Counted from the stretch's first letter, positions 8,171-17,394 are shown. The stretch: 64,000 nucleotides of DNA from VAZQ01 sp963721005 (GCA_963721005.1 CAVRHR010000003.1:2232001-2296000); one strand, 5' to 3'. Made by a program: numbers and translations. The notes: generated from the letters alone by a model not told the origin.

Positions 8171-9160
8171 TTACTCCCCCTTGATACCCATTTCCTTCAA
8201 GATCGGCCACCATTTGGCGATCTCCGCTTTCTGAAACGCGCCGAGTGCCTGCGGGTTCTGCAACTCGGGTGCGGCGATCTCCTGCCCGAGATCGGCGATC
8301 CGCTCGCGGGTCTTGGTGTCCGTCAGGGCGGCGTTGATCGCGGTGTTGAGCTTGGCGACAATCTCCGGCGGCGTGCCCCTTGACGTCCACACCCCGTACC
8401 AGGACGACATGTAGACGCCCGGCAGACCGGCCTCGTCCACGGTCGGAATGTCGGGCGCCGCCGCCGCGCGCTTCTTGGCCATCACCGCATAGGCCTTGAC
8501 GCTGCCGGCGCGGATCTGCGGCAGCGAGCTGACCGGGCTGTCGAAGATCAGGTCGATCTGGCCGGCGATGAGGTCCTGCATGGCGGGCGCAAGCCCGCGA
8601 TAGGGCACCAGCTGAAAATGCGTGCCGGTCTCCTTCATGAAGAAGACGCCGGCCACATGCGCCGGGGTGCCGACCCCGGAGGTGCCCTGCGATGCCTTGT
8701 CGGGATTGGCCTTGAGCCATGCGATCAGGCCGGACAGATCGTTCGCCGGCATCGTCTTGCGGGCCACCACCAGATAGGGCTGGGTGGTGATCAGCCCGAT
8801 CGGCTCGAAGTCTTTGACAAGGTCGTACTGCAGCGGAAAGATCGCGCCATTGACCACGAAGGTGGCCCAGTTGCCGATCACGATGGTGTAGCCGTCGGGC
8901 GCCGCGCGCGCGACCCGGCCGACCGCGATGCTGCCCGATGCGCCGGCCACGTTCTCGATCAGCACCGGCTGGCCGAGCGACTCGCGCATGCGCTCGGCGA
9001 GCAGGCGACCCACCACGTCGACCGGCCCGCCGGCCGGAAACGGTACCACGATGGTGATCGGCCGGCTCGGATAGGTCTGTGCCGTGACCGGGCTTGTGGC
9101 CAATCCGAACCCAATCGCCGCGAAGGCAAGCAGCGCGCGTTTGCTGATCATCCTGGGCAC
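8171..9160 (-). CDS. Bug-type (TTT) periplasmic solute-binding protein
   Basis: 329 residues with signal peptide (ALLAFAAIGFGLATSPVTAQ) and family blocks YPSRPITIVVPFPAGGPVD, VLIENVAGASGSIAVG, RAAPDGYTIVIGNW and LVPYRGLAPAMQDLIAGQID. It lies 21 bp downstream of the amidohydrolase gene on the same strand, so the receptor may serve uptake of that enzyme's substrate. This is an inference from spacing only. Confidence 0.9.
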   Translation of the reverse strand: MPRMISKRALLAFAAIGFGLATSPVTAQTYPSRPITIVVPFPAGGPVDVVGRLLAERMRESLGQPVLIENVAGASGSIAVGRVARAAPDGYTIVIGNWATFVVNGAIFPLQYDLVKDFEPIGLITTQPYLVVARKTMPANDLSGLIAWLKANPDKASQGTSGVGTPAHVAGVFFMKETGTHFQLVPYRGLAPAMQDLIAGQIDLIFDSPVSSLPQIRAGSVKAYAVMAKKRAAAAPDIPTVDEAGLPGVYMSSWYGVWTSRGTPPEIVAKLNTAINAALTDTKTRERIADLGQEIAAPELQNPQALGAFQKAEIAKWWPILKEMGIKGE

Positions 9161-9181
9161 CTCTGCGAGCTTTCGAGCGGC

Positions 9182-10480
9182 TTATTCCGCCGCCTGCTGG
9201 AACGTCAGCAAATCCTCCGGCGTGCCGAGGTCGACGATCTTGCCGTCCTTGATCACCCAGGACAGGTTCCGGCCGCCTTGCAGGATGGTGATGTCGGCGA
9301 TCGGATCCTTCTTGAGCACGATGATGTCGGCGAGCTTGCCGGCCGCGATCTCGCCGACCTGGCCCTCGAGACCGACCGCATAGGCGTTGTCGCGGGTGGC
9401 CGCCACGATCGCCTCCATCGGGGTGAAGCCGCCGTGGTTGACGAAAATCTCCAGCTCCTTGGCGTGCAGCTCGCCGTAAGGGGTGAAGGAGTTGTTGCCG
9501 GTATCGGTGCCGACCAGGAGCTTGATGCCGAGCTTGCGCGACTTGTGCATGATCTGACCCAGCAGATCGTAGTGCCGTTTCATGCGGTTGATGTCGAGCT
9601 GGACCTTCTCGGCTCCGACCTTGCTGCCCATCTCGATCACCACCGAGAGGAAGGTAGCGGTCGGCAGGATCGGGATGCCGGCCTTCGCGACCGCTTCGAG
9701 ATCCCGGTCGGTCGCCAGATCCGCATGGATGATCCAATCGACGCCGGCCTCGGCCGCCGCGCGGGTCGAGCCGGCGCCGCGCGAATGGATGGCGACCCGC
9801 AGGTTGCGCCGGTGCGCCTCGCCCACCACGGCCGCGATCTCGTCCCGCGCGAGCATCTGCAACTCGCCCGAGCGGCTGTCCGCCATCTTGATGAAGTTGA
9901 CGCCGTGCTTGCCCTGGCGGCGGACCTCGGTGACCATCTCGGCGGCCGAGTTGCACAGAATGCCGATCGAGTGCTCGGGCGTGCCCTCCCAGGACGGCTC
10001 ATCGTCCTCGATGCAGCCGTAGGTGACGATCATGCGGCCGGCGACGAACATGCGCGGGCCTTCCATCATGCCGAGCCGGATGGCATCGCGCACGCCGACA
10101 TCGGTGAACCAGGTGCCGCCCGGCACCGAGATGCTGGTCACGCCCGAGCGCAGCACCTTCTGCACGCTGCGGGCCGAACGCAGGGTGGAGAATTCCGGAC
10201 GGATCGGGCCCTTGCCTTTGCCCTCGCCCTTGACCGAGGGATAGCCGTAGGACACGTGGCAATGCGCGTCGATCAGGCCCGGCATGATCCATTGGCCGGC
10301 CGCATCGATCACCTCCACGTTCTTGTGATCCTCCGGATGGATGTCCGCGGGCAGCGCCCCGACGCTCTTGATCCGGTTGCCTTCGACCACGATGACATCG
10401 TTGCGGGCGGAGGGATTGCCGGATCCGTCGATCAGGGTGCCGTTGCGGATCAGCAGGGTCTTTTTGGCAGAAGCGCTCAT
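9182..10480 (-). CDS. Amidohydrolase family protein (imidazolonepropionase-like)
   Basis: 432 residues. N- and C-terminal beta strands form the composite sandwich of the superfamily (TLLIRNGTLIDGSGN; GKLADIIVLKKDPI). The barrel carries the metal ligands: DAHCH (His-x-His), a lysine in NFIKMA that could be carboxylated, AIHSRG and IIHADL histidines, and the aspartate of VGTDTGNN. This pattern fits COG1228-type enzymes that cleave C-N bonds of cyclic amides or amino-acid derivatives. It is flanked by two Bug receptors on the same strand (70 bp after the one at 10551, 21 bp before the one at 8171). Confidence 0.9.
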   Translation of the reverse strand: MSASAKKTLLIRNGTLIDGSGNPSARNDVIVVEGNRIKSVGALPADIHPEDHKNVEVIDAAGQWIMPGLIDAHCHVSYGYPSVKGEGKGKGPIRPEFSTLRSARSVQKVLRSGVTSISVPGGTWFTDVGVRDAIRLGMMEGPRMFVAGRMIVTYGCIEDDEPSWEGTPEHSIGILCNSAAEMVTEVRRQGKHGVNFIKMADSRSGELQMLARDEIAAVVGEAHRRNLRVAIHSRGAGSTRAAAEAGVDWIIHADLATDRDLEAVAKAGIPILPTATFLSVVIEMGSKVGAEKVQLDINRMKRHYDLLGQIMHKSRKLGIKLLVGTDTGNNSFTPYGELHAKELEIFVNHGGFTPMEAIVAATRDNAYAVGLEGQVGEIAAGKLADIIVLKKDPIADITILQGGRNLSWVIKDGKIVDLGTPEDLLTFQQAAE

Positions 10481-10550
10481 GACGTCCTCACGTTATCTCG
10501 TATTTCCCGCCTGCGCCGAGCCGCGCCCGATCGCGCGGCGGGCGCGGCTC

Positions 10551-11567
10551 TCATTCGACCTTGAGCCCGGCGCGCTGGATGACCTCGCGCCACTGCAGCA
10601 CCTTCGCGCGGACCTCGGCGGCGAGCGCGTCGGGCCCGTCGCCCGCCACATCGAGGCCGAGCTGCGCGAGGCTGCCGGCAACGGCCGGATCCTTCAGCGC
10701 CAAGGCAACATCCCGGGCGAGCTTGTCCACGACCGGCTTGGGAGTGCCGGCCGGGGCGAACAGCGCCACCCAATTGGCGACGTTGAAATCCTTCAGGCTG
10801 GTCGTCTCGGCGACGGTCGGCACGTTGGGCACCGCGGCCGATCGCGCCGCGGTGGTGACCGCCAGGATTTTCAAGGCCCCGCTCTGGTCGAACGGCACCA
10901 GCGGGGCCACCATCACGAAAATCGAATCCACATGGTGGCCGATGACGTCGGTGACCGCCTTGGCGGCGCCCGGATACGGCACGTCGGTCCATTGCGGCAG
11001 CCCCATGCGCTGCTGGAACATGATTCCGGTCAGGTGGCTCACCGTGCCGATCCCGGTCGACGCCACCATCAGGCCCTTGCCGCTCTTCTTCGAGTAGGCG
11101 ACGAAATCATCCAGCGTCGAAAGCCCGAGGTCGGTGCGCACCGCGAGCGCGCCTGGCGCGGTGGCGAGCATCGAGATCGGCTCGAAGCTGGTCAGCGCAT
11201 CGTAGCCCGGATCCTTGAACACGCTGGCGTTCGAGGTGAACGAATCGGAATGGACCAGGAGCGTGTAGCCGTCGGGGGTGGCGCGGGCCACATAGGACGC
11301 CCCGATATTGTTGTTGCCGCCGGGCTTGTTCTCGATGAAGACCTGCGCTCCGATCAGCGGCCCGAGCACATTGGCGAGCGTGCGGGCGACGATATCCATG
11401 GTGCCGCCGGGCGCGGTCGGCACGATCAGGCGGATCGAGCGGACCGGATAATTGACGGCATCCTGGGCATGGGACGGCGCTACCGCGACCGGCGCAAGCG
11501 CCGCCGCGATCATGAGCGCCGCCGCGAGCGCAAGCCCATGCCGGCCCATGCCACGCGTCGTCTTCAT
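10551..11567 (-). CDS. Bug-type (TTT) periplasmic solute-binding protein
   Basis: 338 residues from the ATG at 11567; a much longer open frame continues upstream through the opposite strand of the TetR gene but has no signal peptide. The signal peptide is HGLALAAALMIAAALAPVAV followed by SHAQDA. Family blocks include YPVRSIRLIVPTAPGGTMD, VFIENKPGGNNNIG and RATPDGYTLLVHSD. It is divergently transcribed from the TetR gene, with a 12-bp palindrome between the two starts. Confidence 0.9.
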   Translation of the reverse strand: MKTTRGMGRHGLALAAALMIAAALAPVAVAPSHAQDAVNYPVRSIRLIVPTAPGGTMDIVARTLANVLGPLIGAQVFIENKPGGNNNIGASYVARATPDGYTLLVHSDSFTSNASVFKDPGYDALTSFEPISMLATAPGALAVRTDLGLSTLDDFVAYSKKSGKGLMVASTGIGTVSHLTGIMFQQRMGLPQWTDVPYPGAAKAVTDVIGHHVDSIFVMVAPLVPFDQSGALKILAVTTAARSAAVPNVPTVAETTSLKDFNVANWVALFAPAGTPKPVVDKLARDVALALKDPAVAGSLAQLGLDVAGDGPDALAAEVRAKVLQWREVIQRAGLKVE

Positions 11568-11601
11568 TCGGGCTCTCCGCGCGCATCGAAAAAGGGATGT
11601 C

Positions 11602-11613
11602 AAACAAGTGTTT
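11602..11613. promoter_or_regulatory. Candidate operator palindrome AAACAAGTGTTT
   Basis: An AAACA-AG-TGTTT palindrome lies between the divergent Bug (start 11567) and TetR (start 11755) genes, the classic position for a TetR-family operator. An 11 of 12 match (as the complement) occurs at 29769-29780 between two divergent class II aldolase genes. Confidence 0.4.
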
Positions 11614-11754
11614 AAAACCCCGCCCATGCCCCTGTCAAGGACGGCCCCTCCCCTTGCCGACGGTGCGACCGATTGACATTTCCGGCGCGGCATGCGGCTA
11701 AGAACGGGCCGGCTGCGGCGGCGCTCTTCAATCGATTTGGCGCGACAGGACGAA

Positions 11755-12468
11755 ATGGATACCACGCACCGCAAGCGCGCGGCCGACCGGCCCTCCGCAC
11801 CGCCCGCCGGCCCGGACGAGGAGGACGGCACCCGCGAGCGTATCCTCAAGACCGGCGAGCGACTGTTCGCCGAGCGCGGCTTCAACGGCGTCTCGGTGCG
11901 CGAGCTAGCGGCCGCCGCCAGCGTCAACATCGCCAGCATCGGATATCACTTCCGCAACAAGGAGGGGCTGCTGGCGGAGGTCTACCGGCGCCATTGCGGG
12001 CCGATGATCGAGGAACGCCTGCGCGGCCTCGCCGCCGCCGTGCCGCTCGCCGGCGCGGCGCGGGTGGCCGCCATCATCGAAGCCTTCGTGCGGCCCGCCC
12101 TGAGCCAGATCGACGCCGAGGGGGGCGAGACCTTCATCCGGCTGCGCGCCGTGCTGTCGGGAGAGAACTCCGAGCTGTTGGAGAAGCTGGTAGCTGAGAA
12201 TTTCGACCAATCGAGCTCGGCTTTCATCGCGGCGCTGTGCGAATGCCTGCCGCATCTGTCGCGCACCGACGTCTGCTGGCGCTTCCACTTCCTGCTCGGC
12301 ACCGTCTACTACACGGCGGCCGGACCGCACCGCATCCATGCGTTCTCGAACGGCCGCTGCGACCCCGGCGACACCGAGGCAGTGATCAAGGAGCTGGTGC
12401 CCTTCATGGTGCGCGCGTTCCAGGCCCCGCCGACCAAGCCGCCACGACGAGCGAAGAAAGGCCGGTGA
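11755..12468 (+). CDS. TetR/AcrR family transcriptional regulator
   Basis: 237 residues. The N-terminal helix-turn-helix spans residues ~24-70 (RERILKTGERLFAERGF, VSVRELAAAASVNIASIGYH, FRNKEGLL), a textbook TetR DNA-binding domain. The C-terminal ligand domain resembles the CecR/DUF1956 type (LRAVLSGENSELLEKLV, WRFHFLLGTVYYTA). It is divergent from a Bug receptor gene and probably controls it through the palindrome at 11602. The ATG at 11755 has AGGA ten bases upstream; an earlier in-frame ATG at 11692 would add an arginine-rich extension. Integration of the element at 12.58 kb lies just downstream and leaves it intact. Confidence 0.92.
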   Translation: MDTTHRKRAADRPSAPPAGPDEEDGTRERILKTGERLFAERGFNGVSVRELAAAASVNIASIGYHFRNKEGLLAEVYRRHCGPMIEERLRGLAAAVPLAGAARVAAIIEAFVRPALSQIDAEGGETFIRLRAVLSGENSELLEKLVAENFDQSSSAFIAALCECLPHLSRTDVCWRFHFLLGTVYYTAAGPHRIHAFSNGRCDPGDTEAVIKELVPFMVRAFQAPPTKPPRRAKKGR

Positions 12469-12473
12469 GCTTT

Positions 12474-12599
12474 CACCTCCCCCTGTAAGGGGGAAGTTGA
12501 CCCGCGAAGCGGGGCGGGTGGGGGTCCCGCAACAAACTCCAACCACTGCCGGGACCCCCACCCGCCGCCTTCGGCGCCACCCTCCCCCTTTCAGGGGGA
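12474..12599 (+). repeat. Intergenic palindromic repeat family C, copy 2 (insertion target)
   Basis: Nearly the same as copy 1 at 6847: cctccccctgtaagggggaa, gcgaagcggggcgggtgggg, gggacccccacccgcc and a closing cctccccctttcaggggga. In copy 1 the next bases are gggaaa. Here they change to attttga, while the missing ggga appears after the matching fragment at 25487-25505. The right end of this copy therefore looks split by the element. Confidence 0.8.
12581..12599 (+). repeat. Putative left attachment site
   Basis: Nineteen bases identical to 25487-25505 in the same orientation. The site is the 3' arm of a family C palindrome, so the match could partly reflect repeat content, but the broken continuation supports site-specific insertion. 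Confidence 0.6.
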
Positions 12600-12612
12600 A
12601 TTTTGACCTCTG

Positions 12613-12628
12613 GTGACCGTCCGTGACC
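12613..12628 (+). repeat. Subterminal direct repeat GTGACCGTCCGTGACC, left copy
   Basis: Identical to 25204-25219 and in the same orientation. It contains two GTGACC words 10 bp apart, as expected for arm-type binding sites of a tyrosine recombinase. The three bases gaa follow both copies after a short variable step. Confidence 0.5.
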
Positions 12629-12718
12629 ATGGAATAGTGCCCATTTTTATTGGGAAAGTCGCTCTAGGCCTGTTACCCTGCGGGGGCCGCTGTTTTGGAC
12701 ACCCGCAGGGAATACCGC

Positions 12719-13963
12719 ATGCCGAAGCCCCGTTCCTCGACGCTAGAAAGCGCGACCGCCCGCCGCAAGCTCGCCGCCCGGAAGAAACCCTTCTGGTGCA
12801 AGATCGCGCCCGGCGTCCATGTCGGCTACAGGCGCTGCGAAGGCCCAGGCACATGGAGCGTCCGCCGCAACGAAGGCACGGTGTCATGGATCAAGCGCAT
12901 CGCGCTCGCCGACGACTTCGAGCCGGCGGCGCCGCCGACCGTGCTGTCGTTTTGGCAAGCCCAGGAAGAGGCCCGCAAGCTCGCGCGGCAGGCTCCTGGG
13001 GCGCCGGTGGATGAATCCAGGCCCCTTTCCGTCGGCGAGGCGCTCGACGCCTACAAGCTCGATCTCCTGGCGCGCGGGGCCAGCCCCTACAACGCGATGA
13101 CCGTGCGCGGGCATTTGCCGGCGGTGTTGCTGGCCAAGCCGGTCGCGCTGCTCGGCGCCGGCGAGCTGAAGCGCTGGCGCGACGGGCTGATCGGCAAGAT
13201 GGCGCCGGCCTCGATCAATCGCCTCCTGAAAAGCCTGCGCGCGGCCTTCGCGCTCGCCGCCGAGTGCGATGGCCGCATCGCCAACAAGGATGCGCGCAAG
13301 GTCGGCCTCCAGGGTCTCCCGGACGCGACGCGGGCCCGAAACGTCATCTTGCCCGATAGCGACGTGCGCCGCCTTGTCGCCGCCGCCTACGACCACGACG
13401 ACGCCCTCGGCTTGCTGTGCGAGGTCTTGGCGCAATCCGGCGCGCGGCCGAGCCAAGCGGCCCGGCTTGTCGTCGGCGATCTGGAAGTCGACCCGAAGAA
13501 ACCGCGCCTCATGATGCCGCGATCCGCCAAGGGCGGCAGCCGCAACCGGGTCGAGCGCAAGGCGCTGCGCTTCCCGGTGCCGATTCCGCTCGGGCTGGCG
13601 CAGCGGCTGCAGCAAGCGGCCAAGGACCGGCCCGACGACGCGCCGCTGCTGCTGCAAGGCGACGGGAAGTCCTGGGAAGCCGGCAGCGACGCCTATCGCG
13701 ACGACCTCCGCATCGTCGTCGCCAGCGCCGGCTTCGATTGCGACACCGTGACAGCGTACTGTTTTCGGCACAGCTCGATTGTGCGCCAATTGTTGTTGAA
13801 CGTCCCAATCCGCGTCATCGCCAGCACGCACGACACCAGCGTCGCGATGATCGAGGCGCACTACAGCAAGCATATTGCCGAGTACAGCGACGACCTTTCG
13901 CGCCGCGCCTTGCTGCCGGACGCGCCGCTCGGCGACAACGTGGTCGCGATAGCGGGGCGGTGA
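12719..13963 (+). CDS. Tyrosine recombinase/phage-type integrase
   Basis: 414 residues from the ATG at 12719. Residues 1-60 form an arm-binding-like N-terminus, ~100-185 the SAM-like core-binding domain and ~205-395 the catalytic domain. Catalytic residues seen: R243 in SGARPSQAARL, H351 and R356 in YCFRHSSIVRQ, H371, and the nucleophile Y382 in MIEAHYSKH. An ATG or GTG eight codons upstream is possible. It presumably integrates the 12.6-25.5 kb element, using the palindrome at 12581 as target. A short open frame overlaps its stop codon. Confidence 0.9.
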   Translation: MPKPRSSTLESATARRKLAARKKPFWCKIAPGVHVGYRRCEGPGTWSVRRNEGTVSWIKRIALADDFEPAAPPTVLSFWQAQEEARKLARQAPGAPVDESRPLSVGEALDAYKLDLLARGASPYNAMTVRGHLPAVLLAKPVALLGAGELKRWRDGLIGKMAPASINRLLKSLRAAFALAAECDGRIANKDARKVGLQGLPDATRARNVILPDSDVRRLVAAAYDHDDALGLLCEVLAQSGARPSQAARLVVGDLEVDPKKPRLMMPRSAKGGSRNRVERKALRFPVPIPLGLAQRLQQAAKDRPDDAPLLLQGDGKSWEAGSDAYRDDLRIVVASAGFDCDTVTAYCFRHSSIVRQLLLNVPIRVIASTHDTSVAMIEAHYSKHIAEYSDDLSRRALLPDAPLGDNVVAIAGR

Positions 13964-14109
13964 AGGTGCTTGTCCTTCGCCGCGCCTCGATCTCTCGCCC
14001 GTCCGGTTCCTGGTCGGAGGCCGACTTCGACGTGTTCGACGGCGGGCGCGGGGCCGGGCGAATCAAGGAACTGTCCCACCCCCTTCGCGTGCGCGGTATA
14101 GTGGTATAG
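13960..14109 (+). CDS. Short, probably truncated protein of unknown function
   Basis: Starts at a GTG overlapping the integrase stop. The first ~30 residues (KVLVLRRASISRPSGSWSE, DFDVFDGG) resemble a small uncharacterised rhizobial family with LRRAS-SRPSG-W-DxDYDV. The last ~15 residues do not look like that family, so the gene may be cut off at the junction with the Bug cargo gene. 49 residues. Confidence 0.35.
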   Translation: MKVLVLRRASISRPSGSWSEADFDVFDGGRGAGRIKELSHPLRVRGIVV

Positions 14110-14150
14110 CATCGCATCTGCGCGACCACGCGCGCACTTGGGGGGCGATG

Positions 14151-15140
14151 ATGAAACTTCCCCGTCGCAAATTCCTGCATCTGGCAGCCAGTGCCGCCGC
14201 GCTTCCGGCGGTCTCGCGGATCGCATGGGCGCAAGCCTATCCGATGCGGCCGGTCCGACTTGTGGTTCCCTTTCCCCCAGGCGGAGCATACGACGCCCTT
14301 GCCCGTCCTTGGGCGGATAGAATCAAGCCTCTACTTGGCACAGTAATCATTGAGAATATCGGCGGCGGCGGCTCTTCCTTGGGTGCTGCCGCAGTCGCGC
14401 GGGCACGTCCAGACGGTTACACTCTGCTATTCGGTGGCTCGCTGCCTTACACCAATGAGGCGCTAGTGAAAAGCCATCCGCTTTACGATCCGGCTAAGGA
14501 TTTGGACCCTGTCGTGCGCGTCGCGGTCGGGAACCTCGCCATTGCCATTCATCCCTCGGTGCCGAGCCAGAATTTGAAGGACCTTGTCACATACGCCAAG
14601 GCAAATCCTGGGAAGCTATCTTACGGGCATTCCGGCGTCGGTTCGACCAATCATCTGACCGGCGAACTCTTTAAGTCACTCGCGGGAATTCCTGACGTTG
14701 TGCAGGTCCCCTATCGTGGTGCAGGGCCGTTAATTTCGGACATGATTGGCGGGCAAATGCCGATAGGCGTAATTGCGATCACCGGGCAAGCCCTCGGATT
14801 TCATCGCACCGGCAACCTGCGAATACTTGCGTCGACTAGCCCAGAACCTCTCAAGGCCGCACCGGAGCTTCCTACGTTTGCGCAGGCCGGATTTCCCGGG
14901 ATGACTAATCAAGGTTCCTATGGATTACTCGCACCGGCCGGCACACCGAAACCCATTACCGAGCAAATTGCGCAGGCGACGCGCAAGCTCCTCGCCACGC
15001 GCGACTATCAGCAGATGTTGATCGAGACTGGTTTCGAGGCGACACCCAATTCAAACGCCGAAGAATTCCGTCAGGCTCTCATCACCGACGTTGCTCACTG
15101 GAGGCCGGTTGTCACGGCGCTTGACCTGAAGATTGATTGA
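14151..15140 (+). CDS. Bug-type (TTT) solute-binding protein with Tat-like signal
   Basis: 329 residues. The N-terminus MKLPRRKFLHLAASAAALP has the twin-arginine signature, unlike the Sec-type signals of the other Bug proteins here. Family blocks YPMRPVRLVVPFPPGGAYD, VIIENIGGGGSSLG and RARPDGYTLLFGG are intact. It is cargo of the integrated element, and its sequence looks less GC-rich in third positions than the flanking catabolic genes, in line with a separate origin. An ATG one codon upstream (14148) is equally possible. Confidence 0.88.
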   Translation: MKLPRRKFLHLAASAAALPAVSRIAWAQAYPMRPVRLVVPFPPGGAYDALARPWADRIKPLLGTVIIENIGGGGSSLGAAAVARARPDGYTLLFGGSLPYTNEALVKSHPLYDPAKDLDPVVRVAVGNLAIAIHPSVPSQNLKDLVTYAKANPGKLSYGHSGVGSTNHLTGELFKSLAGIPDVVQVPYRGAGPLISDMIGGQMPIGVIAITGQALGFHRTGNLRILASTSPEPLKAAPELPTFAQAGFPGMTNQGSYGLLAPAGTPKPITEQIAQATRKLLATRDYQQMLIETGFEATPNSNAEEFRQALITDVAHWRPVVTALDLKID

Positions 15141-15345
15141 ACACCCAGAAAGACATCCTCGCCGCAGCCGCACTCACGGTGCCCGAACGCATGCTGCTCT
15201 TCTGTCTCGCCTCGGATACTCACTGGCAGAAGGCCGGCGTCACGCACGCCATAGCGCAGCATGCGGCCTGATCGAGCGCGATCAGGCGGCATCGCGCTTC
15301 GTGCTAACCGAACAGGGGCGCGCCGTGCTGGCGGCGCTGCTCGGA
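15137..15345 (+). pseudogene. Remnant of a small winged-helix-like protein
   Basis: A TTG-started frame overlaps the Bug stop (TQKDILAAAALTVPERMLLF, SDTHWQKAGVTHAIAQH) and ends at 15271. The continuation GLIERDQAASRFVLTEQGRA lies in another frame. Together they resemble a ~70-residue two-helix wHTH protein of the kind carried by rhizobial islands (IERD-x-ASRF-LTEQGRAVL). One frameshift near 15265 separates the halves. Function unknown. Confidence 0.4.
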
Positions 15346-15593
15346 CCGGTGACCTCGAAGGTCTGCTTTCGGGGGCAGACCGGAAAATATATGCTCGTTT
15401 CGAGGTTTACCGTTCTTGACCCACTGCGGACATCGCCAGCGTGTTTTTGTGATGCACAACACCCCCCCCTGTCTGACGATGTGGTAGTTTGTCGTCGTCA
15501 ATGGGTCGATGGCTGCAGACTTGTCGAGCTGCATCGAGATTGGGCAGTCATCGACCGATCACTAAATCGATCGCAGCGCAGGGAGACAGAACA

Positions 15594-16841
15594 ATGAATG
15601 AGCCGAATTCACCTGGACGACGGACACTGCTCAAAGCGGGTGCCCTGACGTTGGCGACACCCGTGATCGGCGCCGTTGCGCAACCCGCCCCATCGCATCA
15701 AGAGGCCATGACGTTCAATCTCTGGGTTATCAGTGATAGCCACGTCGGCACCGATAAGGCTGCCAGCGAAGCAATGCAGCATGGGTTGGTCGGGTTCAAG
15801 CCGCCTCCGGTCTACTTCGAATCTCTCGCCGAGCCGCTCCGCCAGTCGGAGAATGGCGGCGCGTTCGGTGGGCCACCCATCTCGTGGGATCTTGCGCTGA
15901 ACCTCGGCGACTATGCGGGATTTTGGGACCTGCCCGAGGACGAGCAGGGGCGCGAGGTCGTGCGTCAATACGCGGTGCTGAAGCATCACCGGCGCGAGCA
16001 GATCTACAACATCGCCGGCAATCACGATGCCTCGGCGCAAGACGCGCCGTCGAGCCAGGGCAAGGAAGCGAACTGGTGGTTTCGCAAATGGGCCGATCCC
16101 GTCGGCGAGCATACCGAAACGTCCGGCGTCGATCCCGCCAAGCGGCCGTATCCTGTTGACGGCACCTGGGAGCGCTACACGTTCAAGGTCGACAATATCC
16201 GCTTCCTGATGATGAGCGACCGCAACGACCTGCCCTACCCGGTGGGACGCAGGTCGACCGGCGGCGCGTCGCCGGCGGGCGCCGTCACCCCTGAAACGTT
16301 CGCCTGGTGGAAGTCGCAGGTCGAAGAATCGTCCGACGAGATCATCATCTCCTGCCATCACCACATGCTGCGTGAGACGACAGTGGGCTCCGGCGACTAT
16401 GAAGGCGTCTCTAAAAACGCCGACGGCACTTTTCGGGCCGGCAAATATCACGGGGCGGACGGCGCCCCCGAGGGAGCGTCCTACCTTTACTTCCTGGGCG
16501 CCACACCGAAGGCGCAGGCGTTCGAAAACTACCTGACCGCGCATCCGGGTGCGATCGACATCTGGCTTGGCGGTCACACCCACACCCATCCGGACGATGT
16601 GCTGAACGGTCGCTCGCACGTCGAACGGAAGTGGGGCGTCAATTTCGTCAATTGCGCCCAACTGTCTAAATTCCACGGCCATGTGAGTTGTCCGCCGATG
16701 AGCCGCCATTTCACCTTTACCGAAGGCTCCAGGCTAGTGCGAGTGAGGTGCTATCTCCACGACGATACCCACGCGGCGCAAGGTTGGTATCCGAACGCGG
16801 AGCGCGTTCTCGAACTGTCGAAGCCGTTTTATCGGAGCTAA
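15594..16841 (+). CDS. Calcineurin-like metallophosphoesterase, Tat-exported
   Basis: 415 residues. The twin-arginine signal GRRTLLKAGALTLATPVIGA is at residues ~8-27. The metallophosphoesterase ligands are spread as usual: ISDSHVG (D-x-H), LGDY, AGNHDAS (GNHD), CHHHMLR and GGHTHTH. The start follows a strong GGGAGA site. It would act in the periplasm on phosphoesters; the substrate is unknown. It is cargo of the integrated element and probably a single transcription unit. Confidence 0.88.
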   Translation: MNEPNSPGRRTLLKAGALTLATPVIGAVAQPAPSHQEAMTFNLWVISDSHVGTDKAASEAMQHGLVGFKPPPVYFESLAEPLRQSENGGAFGGPPISWDLALNLGDYAGFWDLPEDEQGREVVRQYAVLKHHRREQIYNIAGNHDASAQDAPSSQGKEANWWFRKWADPVGEHTETSGVDPAKRPYPVDGTWERYTFKVDNIRFLMMSDRNDLPYPVGRRSTGGASPAGAVTPETFAWWKSQVEESSDEIIISCHHHMLRETTVGSGDYEGVSKNADGTFRAGKYHGADGAPEGASYLYFLGATPKAQAFENYLTAHPGAIDIWLGGHTHTHPDDVLNGRSHVERKWGVNFVNCAQLSKFHGHVSCPPMSRHFTFTEGSRLVRVRCYLHDDTHAAQGWYPNAERVLELSKPFYRS

Positions 16842-16964
16842 ATTGGACGTTGGCTGGTTGTCGCCACATCATGCGCTCGCCCAAGCCAGGGCGCGCGGGC
16901 TCGCAATTCCAGCGAAGCTACTCGCACTTGCCGATCAGGTTGCTGCGGTGCATGAGTCCGCAGT

Positions 16965-17035
16965 TGGCCCTTTGCGGACCTCCCGGAATGTCCGCGTGAG
17001 GTCGGCTATCGGGGGCGAAGCGGACATCCTAGTGC
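16965..17035 (+). repeat. Remnant of a rhizobial interspersed repeat
   Basis: The sequence from gttggccctttgcggacctc to gcgaagcggacatcct matches, from memory, a dispersed Bradyrhizobium repeat recognisable by its conceptual peptide SAIGGKADI (here SAIGGEADI). Nothing else recognisable lies between 16842 and 17160. Confidence 0.4.
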
Positions 17036-17160
17036 GTCCGCGCGCGGGCCGGTGTTGGGGAGCGGCCGATGCCGCCGGACGCACGGGCGGCCCCCAGCGA
17101 CTTGATTGCGTAAAGCTGCAGGCGCAATGTCGCGGGTGTCCGACTTTTGAGGAGGTGCAC

Positions 17161-17394
17161 ATGGTCGATATCCCGGCCACCTTGGCCGCCTTCGAAGAAT
17201 CCGACCGACGCCGCGCCGCCATGCGGACCGATGGTATCCCTGGGGGCCTCGCCGACAGGATCGTGCTCGCCGGCCGGACGCGCCGGGGCGAGATCGAGTG
17301 TGTCGCCGCACCGGTGCAGCAGCAGGGCCACACCGCGAGCGCGGCCGAGATCGTCGCCGCCGGCCGCAAAGCGCGCGGCGAGGCGGTGGCATGA
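17161..17394 (+). CDS. Small protein of unknown function, element-borne
   Basis: 77 residues starting after an excellent ribosome site (GAGGAGGTGCAC). The sequence is charged, without membrane segment or known motif (LAAFEESDRRRAAM, GRTRRGEIECVAAPV). Its stop overlaps the next start (ATGA), so the two genes form an operon. An upstream-extended frame was rejected because it runs through the repeat remnant. Confidence 0.55.
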   Translation: MVDIPATLAAFEESDRRRAAMRTDGIPGGLADRIVLAGRTRRGEIECVAAPVQQQGHTASAAEIVAAGRKARGEAVA

